A stretch of DNA of 64,000 bases from Pinibacter soli (GTDB lineage: Bacteria > Bacteroidota > Bacteroidia > Chitinophagales > Chitinophagaceae), in NCBI RefSeq assembly GCF_029961145.1, contig NZ_JASBRG010000004.1, positions 62,001 through 126,000 on the forward strand, in the 5' to 3' direction. The notes beneath the pieces are model-generated. The model saw nothing but the letters and a program-made list of their open reading frames with translations. It was not told where the DNA came from and searched no databases. Each line of letters opens with the position of its first letter. The first letter of the stretch is position 1. The translations under genes and the position numbers were made by a program. This document shows positions 60,202 to 64,000 of the stretch, in pieces.

Positions 60202-61190
60202 TTCACATATTCGTTTATATGATCAAGGCTGGATTGCTTTTGTATTTGTAATTCTTTTTCCTGTGCTATGAATAATTTCTCCGCAATGTCATTATCAACC
60301 AACCGGAATACAACTCTCTCGCCTTCCCTTCTTTGCGCCAGCTTTGGAATATGGGCACTGATTACATTGGCAATGCGTGGATAGCCGCCGGTGGTTTGAT
60401 GATCGGCCATTAAGATGATCATTTGTCCGTCCGGCAATAACTGGGTCGTGCCAAAGTTAACCGGAGAAGAAATGAGTTCAGTGTTGTTGGGAATGAATAA
60501 GTTCTCTCCTTCCAACTGATAACCCATTCTGTCTGATGATTGTCTTATATGAAATTCATTGTTTAAAAATTTTGACCTTGCATCTTCCGGCAGCCAGTTC
60601 CACTCTCTCCCCTTCACTACAAAAATCACATCAGGATTCCTGTAAGTATTAGTAATATTAGCTCTCCACGGAAACACGTGCAGGTTATCTTTTTCGTGCA
60701 AAAAAGCCTTGGCGTTACATTCACTTGCCTTAAAAGGAATGATATCTCCTTTCTGCAATTTTCTTCCACCAAAACCACCGGCCCCTACTTTCAGATGCGT
60801 GCTGTTGCTACCCAGCCATTTCTCTGATTGAAAGCCTCCTTTCACTGCCAGGTAAACCCTTGCGCCTTTTTGCCAGTGAGGGAACTGCATCAATGTATTT
60901 TTTCTAACGATGAGCGGCTGCCATGCGGGAATATTTTCATTGTCAACAGTAGCGGAAAAATCGCCGCCCGCCAATGCGATCAACGCGTTTTCTTCAAATA
61001 AAATCTGGGGCCCGGGAAAATGCATTTCCAATAACGGTTCGCATCCGTTATTGCCTGTAAGATAATTTGCAAGACGTGCTGCATAAGTGTCCATTGCGCC
61101 ACCGGTGCTGATTCCTATACTCCCATATCCATTTCTCCCCATATCCTGAATTGTGTCAAGAATGCCGGCCTTAATAATGTTGATTGACAT
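60189..61190 (-). CDS. pxpC: 5-oxoprolinase subunit C (biotin-dependent carboxyltransferase family)
   Basis: A 333-residue subunit with the AHS2/KipA fold. IIKAGILDTIQDMGRNGYGSIGISTGGAMDTYAARLANYLTGN at the start is typical. SDRMGYQLEGENL, ISSPVNFGTTQLLPDGQMIILMADHQTTGGYPRIANV and an LAQRREGERVVF block complete it. PxpB and PxpC form the complex that phosphorylates 5-oxoproline. It overlaps pxpA and is separated from pxpB by 178 nt. Confidence 0.93.
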   Translation of the reverse strand: MSINIIKAGILDTIQDMGRNGYGSIGISTGGAMDTYAARLANYLTGNNGCEPLLEMHFPGPQILFEENALIALAGGDFSATVDNENIPAWQPLIVRKNTLMQFPHWQKGARVYLAVKGGFQSEKWLGSNSTHLKVGAGGFGGRKLQKGDIIPFKASECNAKAFLHEKDNLHVFPWRANITNTYRNPDVIFVVKGREWNWLPEDARSKFLNNEFHIRQSSDRMGYQLEGENLFIPNNTELISSPVNFGTTQLLPDGQMIILMADHQTTGGYPRIANVISAHIPKLAQRREGERVVFRLVDNDIAEKLFIAQEKELQIQKQSSLDHINEYVKCTV

Positions 61191-61368
61191 TAATTGTTTT
61201 TTACCTTAATTGAAATAAAATTCAACTATTGATTGTTTGAAAAAATAAAATTCCTATGCCATGGATAAGGTAAAATTTTCTACACCAGTCGCGTATTTCA
61301 AAGCCGGCACGGATGATTCCGTTCGGACAAGGGTAGGATTAAAAAAATCTAACAAAAATGTTAAAAGA

Positions 61369-62079
61369 TCAATGGTTCATTTTTTCAAATTCATCTTCTT
61401 TAATAGAAACGAATTGAACGTAATCTCCCGGTTTTAATAGAGAAGGATTTTGTTTGGTTCGATCAAATATTCTTAAAGGAGTACGGCCGATGATGTTCCA
61501 GCCAGCAGGCGATGCAAAAGGATATATCCCCGTTTGCGCCCCTGCAATACCTACGCTGCCTGCCCCTACAAATTGTCTTGGCCTTAACTTTCGGGGATAC
61601 TCAAGCTTTTCATCTATGTGTGCCATATACGGAAAGCCCGCCATAAAGCCAATCATGTACACACGGTATATCTGCGATGTATGTAGTGCAATAATTTCTT
61701 CCTCTGAAATCCCCTTTGCAGCAGCCAGTTCCTCGATGTCGTATGCGTATTGTTTTGCGTAGCAAACAGGAATAATAGTTACTTTTTGCTCAACTCCGTT
61801 GCCAGTTACAGATTCTCTAAAGGCGTCAAGCAGCAAGAGCTCCATCTTCTTATACGCGACTTCATGTTCTTCTTCTTCCCTCAGCCTGGAAATATTGTAA
61901 TACACTACAAGGCTATTATAACCGATCACAACATCCTTTACAAATGCAAATTGTTTCTTCAAAAACCATTGATGCATTGCGATAAGTTTTTCGCTTATTG
62001 CTATTTCAATGGTGTTCGACAATTCTATTACGATGGCATTGTCGCCGAGTGCAAATATTTGAGGCACAGTGTGGCTCAT
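61369..62079 (-). CDS. pxpB: 5-oxoprolinase subunit B (KipI family)
   Basis: A 236-residue AHS1/KipI-like subunit. The features are FALGDNAIVIELSNTI, IPVCYAKQYAYDIEELAAAKGISEEEIIALHTSQIYRVYMIGFMAGFPYM and the LRPRQFVGAGSVGIAGAQTGIYPFASPAGWNIIGRTPLRIF block. The start is ATG at 62079 (MSHTVPQIFAL); the frame opens six codons earlier. It is the first gene of the 5-oxoprolinase cluster. The 178-nt gap before pxpC is unusual because the subunits normally overlap; no ORF or clear signal fills it. Confidence 0.92.
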   Translation of the reverse strand: MSHTVPQIFALGDNAIVIELSNTIEIAISEKLIAMHQWFLKKQFAFVKDVVIGYNSLVVYYNISRLREEEEHEVAYKKMELLLLDAFRESVTGNGVEQKVTIIPVCYAKQYAYDIEELAAAKGISEEEIIALHTSQIYRVYMIGFMAGFPYMAHIDEKLEYPRKLRPRQFVGAGSVGIAGAQTGIYPFASPAGWNIIGRTPLRIFDRTKQNPSLLKPGDYVQFVSIKEDEFEKMNH

Positions 62080-62434
62080 AAAATTTAAGCATAACAATAT
62101 ACCGAATTGTTTGAGATTTAGAAAGAAAATAAAAGCAAATACGGATAGGCATAACCGATTGAACGTCGGGGGAGTTCAGAAAGTACCAGACGAACCCTTA
62201 ACGATTGAGATGTGTCAATCCTGCCGGGTTAGTTTGCCGAAGGTGTTTCCAACTAAAAATTGGGAGACACTTAAATATCTTCAACTTAGAATGATATCGA
62301 TTTCACTGTGCGATACCGAAAAATTTAACCGCAAATCAATTTTAACACGATTATTTTTTAGAATCTATGCAATTAGCAAGATAGTTGCATCGTTTTGTAC
62401 AACAATCGTACATTTACGAAAGTATTAGTTGAAT
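62080..62434. other. Gene-free region between pxpB and the TonB-like gene
   Basis: A stretch of 355 nt without a convincing ORF, tRNA or two-armed repeat, unlike most gaps in this window. It should hold the divergent promoters of pxpB and tonB; only the one at 62385 is visible. Short frames here have no homology that I recognise. Confidence 0.5.
62385..62416 (+). promoter_or_regulatory. Candidate promoter of the TonB-like gene
   Basis: TTG is followed after 21 nt by TACATTTA, one mismatch (the final G) from TAnnTTTG. It ends 18 nt before the start codon. TGTAC and GTACA half-sites sit in the spacer. Confidence 0.4.
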
Positions 62435-63313
62435 ATGATGAACGACAATTTCGAACAGCAGAAGAATATTAAAGCCGGAAGTTACACCGCGCTGATAATG
62501 GCGTTATTACTAATTGCCTTTATCACGATCAAGTGGACGTTACCCGTAACTCCTCCTCCCATAAGCGAGGACGGCATCGAAGTAAATCTGGGCAATAGTG
62601 ATACCGGTCTTGGCGAAGATCAGCCGATGTCACCGGAATCTCCGGCTCCTGCCGAAAAAACCAGTTATACACCGCCCAAAGCAAGTGTAGCCGAAGAAGC
62701 TGTGAAAGAAGTGGAAACTGACGACAAGGCTGAAGAGGACGCTCCCGTAATAAAAAAACCGGTTGTTGCTAAACCGGAAGCTAAAAAAATAGCAGAAAAA
62801 GAGGTTGCCCCGAAAGCAGTTGCTAAACCAACGGCCCAGGTACCCAATCCTCCCCCCGCACCGCCAAAACCTAAAGCGGTTATGCATGGCGCTGCAGGAA
62901 CCGGCAAAGGCGGAAACGAGGCGGACGACTACAAAAAAGGTGGCAGCCAGGGTATTGCAGGTGGTGTTGGCGATCAGGGCAAGCCTGGAGGAAATCCAAA
63001 TTCTGACAGCTATACGGGTAATGGCGGACACGGAACATCTGGTGTAAGTATTTCAAGGGGGCTTGAGGGTCGACGCATTACTAAATGGCCATCATTTGAA
63101 GATGACTTTAATGAAAATGCGAAAGTTGCCATTAACATCCGGGTTGATGCAAGTGGAAACGTCACTTCTGCCGTTTATGAGCCGAAAGGATCAACAACCG
63201 CCAGCTCAACTTTGAAAACCATTGCTATCAGAAAAGCGCAGCAAATGAAATTGAGTGCCAGTGATGATGAACAAATCGGCACGATCATTTTCAATTTTAG
63301 GCTTAAGAATTAA
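62435..63313 (+). CDS. TonB-like energy transducer protein
   Basis: A 292-residue TonB-like protein. A membrane anchor (SYTALIMALLLIAFITIKWTL, about 15-36) is followed by a Pro/Glu/Lys/Ala-rich periplasmic linker (about 40-145, with APPKPKAV) and a Gly-rich stretch. The C-terminal domain (about 195-292, AKVAINIRVDASGNVTSAVYEPKG and LSASDDEQIGTIIFNFRLKN) resembles TonB_C. ATG at 62435 or 62438. In Bacteroidota such genes often lie beside exbD and folC; folC follows here, but no exbB or exbD is in the upstream part of this window. Confidence 0.8.
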   Translation: MMNDNFEQQKNIKAGSYTALIMALLLIAFITIKWTLPVTPPPISEDGIEVNLGNSDTGLGEDQPMSPESPAPAEKTSYTPPKASVAEEAVKEVETDDKAEEDAPVIKKPVVAKPEAKKIAEKEVAPKAVAKPTAQVPNPPPAPPKPKAVMHGAAGTGKGGNEADDYKKGGSQGIAGGVGDQGKPGGNPNSDSYTGNGGHGTSGVSISRGLEGRRITKWPSFEDDFNENAKVAINIRVDASGNVTSAVYEPKGSTTASSTLKTIAIRKAQQMKLSASDDEQIGTIIFNFRLKN

Positions 63314-63405
63314 TATTAGACATTTCCTTTTTTTATATATTATCGTATATTGAAAGGCTTTTTAACCCAATCGCGTCCGGTTCACCTTAAAAAACACCCT
63401 AGCGG

Positions 63406-63612
63406 ATGAAGAACTTTTCCCGATATAAATGGCCACTGATAATTGTGGTTTCTAGCGTTGTCGCCTTTATCGCAGGCATATGTTTGCGGCTTTTTCACAG
63501 CCCTTATTCAGATATCGCCTTGCTTTTGGCCATGTTTCTTGTTTCTACAGCTCTTGCCTGGTCATCATTTATTCTTCTTAAAAACCTGAAAAAACACCCA
63601 ACCACTTTGTAA
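63406..63612 (+). CDS. Small two-helix membrane protein
   Basis: A 68-residue protein with two clear membrane segments (WPLIIVVSSVVAFIAGICL and ALLLAMFLVSTALAWSSFIL) and a basic tail (KNLKKHPTTL). No family is recognised. It lies between the TonB-like gene and folC on the same strand, 92 nt after the former. Gene-like composition and position support a real gene. Confidence 0.6.
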   Translation: MKNFSRYKWPLIIVVSSVVAFIAGICLRLFHSPYSDIALLLAMFLVSTALAWSSFILLKNLKKHPTTL

Positions 63613-63717
63613 CTCGTTTTTTGATTTCTTTTCTCCAATGTTTCTTCCGGCAAAATAACTTCTCTTCTGCCGACTCAAATCAACCTATTCGTTTCACTTT
63701 TACGTTTGTCCAACTAG

Positions 63718-63745
63718 TTGATAGCTAGGTAATGAATTATCTTTA
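63718..63745 (+). promoter_or_regulatory. Candidate promoter of folC
   Basis: TTG is followed after 17 nt by TATCTTTA, one mismatch from TAnnTTTG. The folC ATG begins 8 nt after the box, which would give an almost leaderless mRNA if this promoter is used. Confidence 0.35.
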
Positions 63746-63752
63746 CATTACT

Positions 63753-64000
63753 ATGGACTATCAACAAACGATCGACTACCTGTTTCACAGGTTGCCAATT
63801 TTTAGCCGCATTGGCGCAGCTGCTTATAAGAAAGATCTTGACAATACATTACGACTTTGCGAAATACTTGACAATCCCCATAAGAAGTTCAAAACGGTAC
63901 ATATCGCCGGCACCAATGGTAAGGGTTCGACGAGCCACATGCTCGCTGCCATTTTTCAGACAGCGGGGTACAAAACCGGCTTGTACACCTCTCCCCACCT
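63753..64000 (+). CDS. folC: Folylpolyglutamate synthase / dihydrofolate synthase, N-terminal fragment
   Basis: The first 82 codons of a gene cut by the right edge. It reads MDYQQTIDYLFHRLP, then FSRIGAAAYKKDLDNTLRLC and the P-loop HIAGTNGKGSTSHMLAAIF, followed by GYKTGLYTSPHL. These are hallmark FolC/Mur-ligase elements. The enzyme adds glutamate residues to folates in an ATP-dependent reaction. Start at the ATG at 63753. The position after a TonB-like gene is common in Bacteroidota. Confidence 0.9.
   Translation, partial: MDYQQTIDYLFHRLPIFSRIGAAAYKKDLDNTLRLCEILDNPHKKFKTVHIAGTNGKGSTSHMLAAIFQTAGYKTGLYTSPH

Noticed and set aside
61262..61438. 58-codon plus-strand frame between pxpC and pxpB
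   Set aside because: Nearly half of it is antisense to pxpB, with no gene-like features and no recognisable domain.

Overview
The window is chromosomal DNA from a member of the Bacteroidota, most likely the Chitinophagaceae or a close relative. The family assignment is inference. It rests on promoters of the TTTG / TAnnTTTG type, DUF3822 next to rsmD, paired DUF3857 proteins, an ECF sigma factor with a membrane/barrel partner, and a Bacteroides-type mannobiose pathway. No rRNA operon, prophage, insertion sequence, plasmid function or CRISPR array was seen. Nearly all genes are housekeeping or catabolic.

Layout. 1-3 kb: start of an ABC transporter ATPase, fructose-1,6-bisphosphatase, a DUF559 nuclease-like gene and pyruvate dehydrogenase E1 beta. 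3.2-15.4 kb: a beta-mannan locus on the minus strand (GH5 and GH26 mannanases, Na+/solute symporter, GH130 mannosylglucose phosphorylase, cellobiose 2-epimerase, SGNH esterase, sialate-O-acetylesterase-like protein), with a divergent AraC regulator and a CE2-like esterase. Secreted mannanases would release mannobiose. The symporter would import it, the epimerase would convert it to mannosylglucose, and the phosphorylase would split that into mannose-1-phosphate and glucose. Three esterases suggest acetylated (gluco)mannan. 15.6-24.6 kb: pdxJ, ogt, csaA-like, a methyltransferase, two DUF3857 proteins, queG and cutC. 25-32 kb: barrel protein with ECF sigma factor, M48 protease and GH20 hexosaminidase. 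32.5-38.5 kb: DUF3822, rsmD, bioD, 5-formyl-THF cyclo-ligase, lpxK and rnr. 38.7-38.9 kb: two identical tRNA-Val(UAC) genes. 39-45.4 kb: prenyl synthase, phosphoesterase lipoprotein, MscS channel and a DnaQ/GIY-YIG fusion. 45.4-47.3 kb: a candidate structured RNA, a 36-codon membrane ORF, aat and clpS (N-end rule). 47.4-57.9 kb: PF10136 membrane protein, nitroreductase, NrtR-type regulator with SSS sugar symporter, PPK2, a fatty acid hydroxylase family protein and a VWA protein. 58-62 kb: DUF4407 and the 5-oxoprolinase genes pxpBCA. 62.4-64 kb: TonB-like protein, small membrane protein and the start of folC.

The most striking feature is not a gene. Nearly every sizeable intergenic gap carries a two-armed inverted repeat. 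The arms (about 20-45 bp) are themselves short imperfect tandem repeats, such as TTTTCAAA, ATTAATAA, CTAATTC, ACTAAGG or TCATGATT, and they enclose an unpaired core of about 20-140 bp. More than 30 are listed. Many arms begin at, or include, the stop codon of the neighbouring gene. One arm encodes the start of a lipoprotein signal peptide. Several motif families recur at separate loci, and some cores are homologous. This system of intergenic elements is the best candidate here for something not properly described.

All calls come from reading the sequence and from knowledge of the families. No database search or folding program was run.
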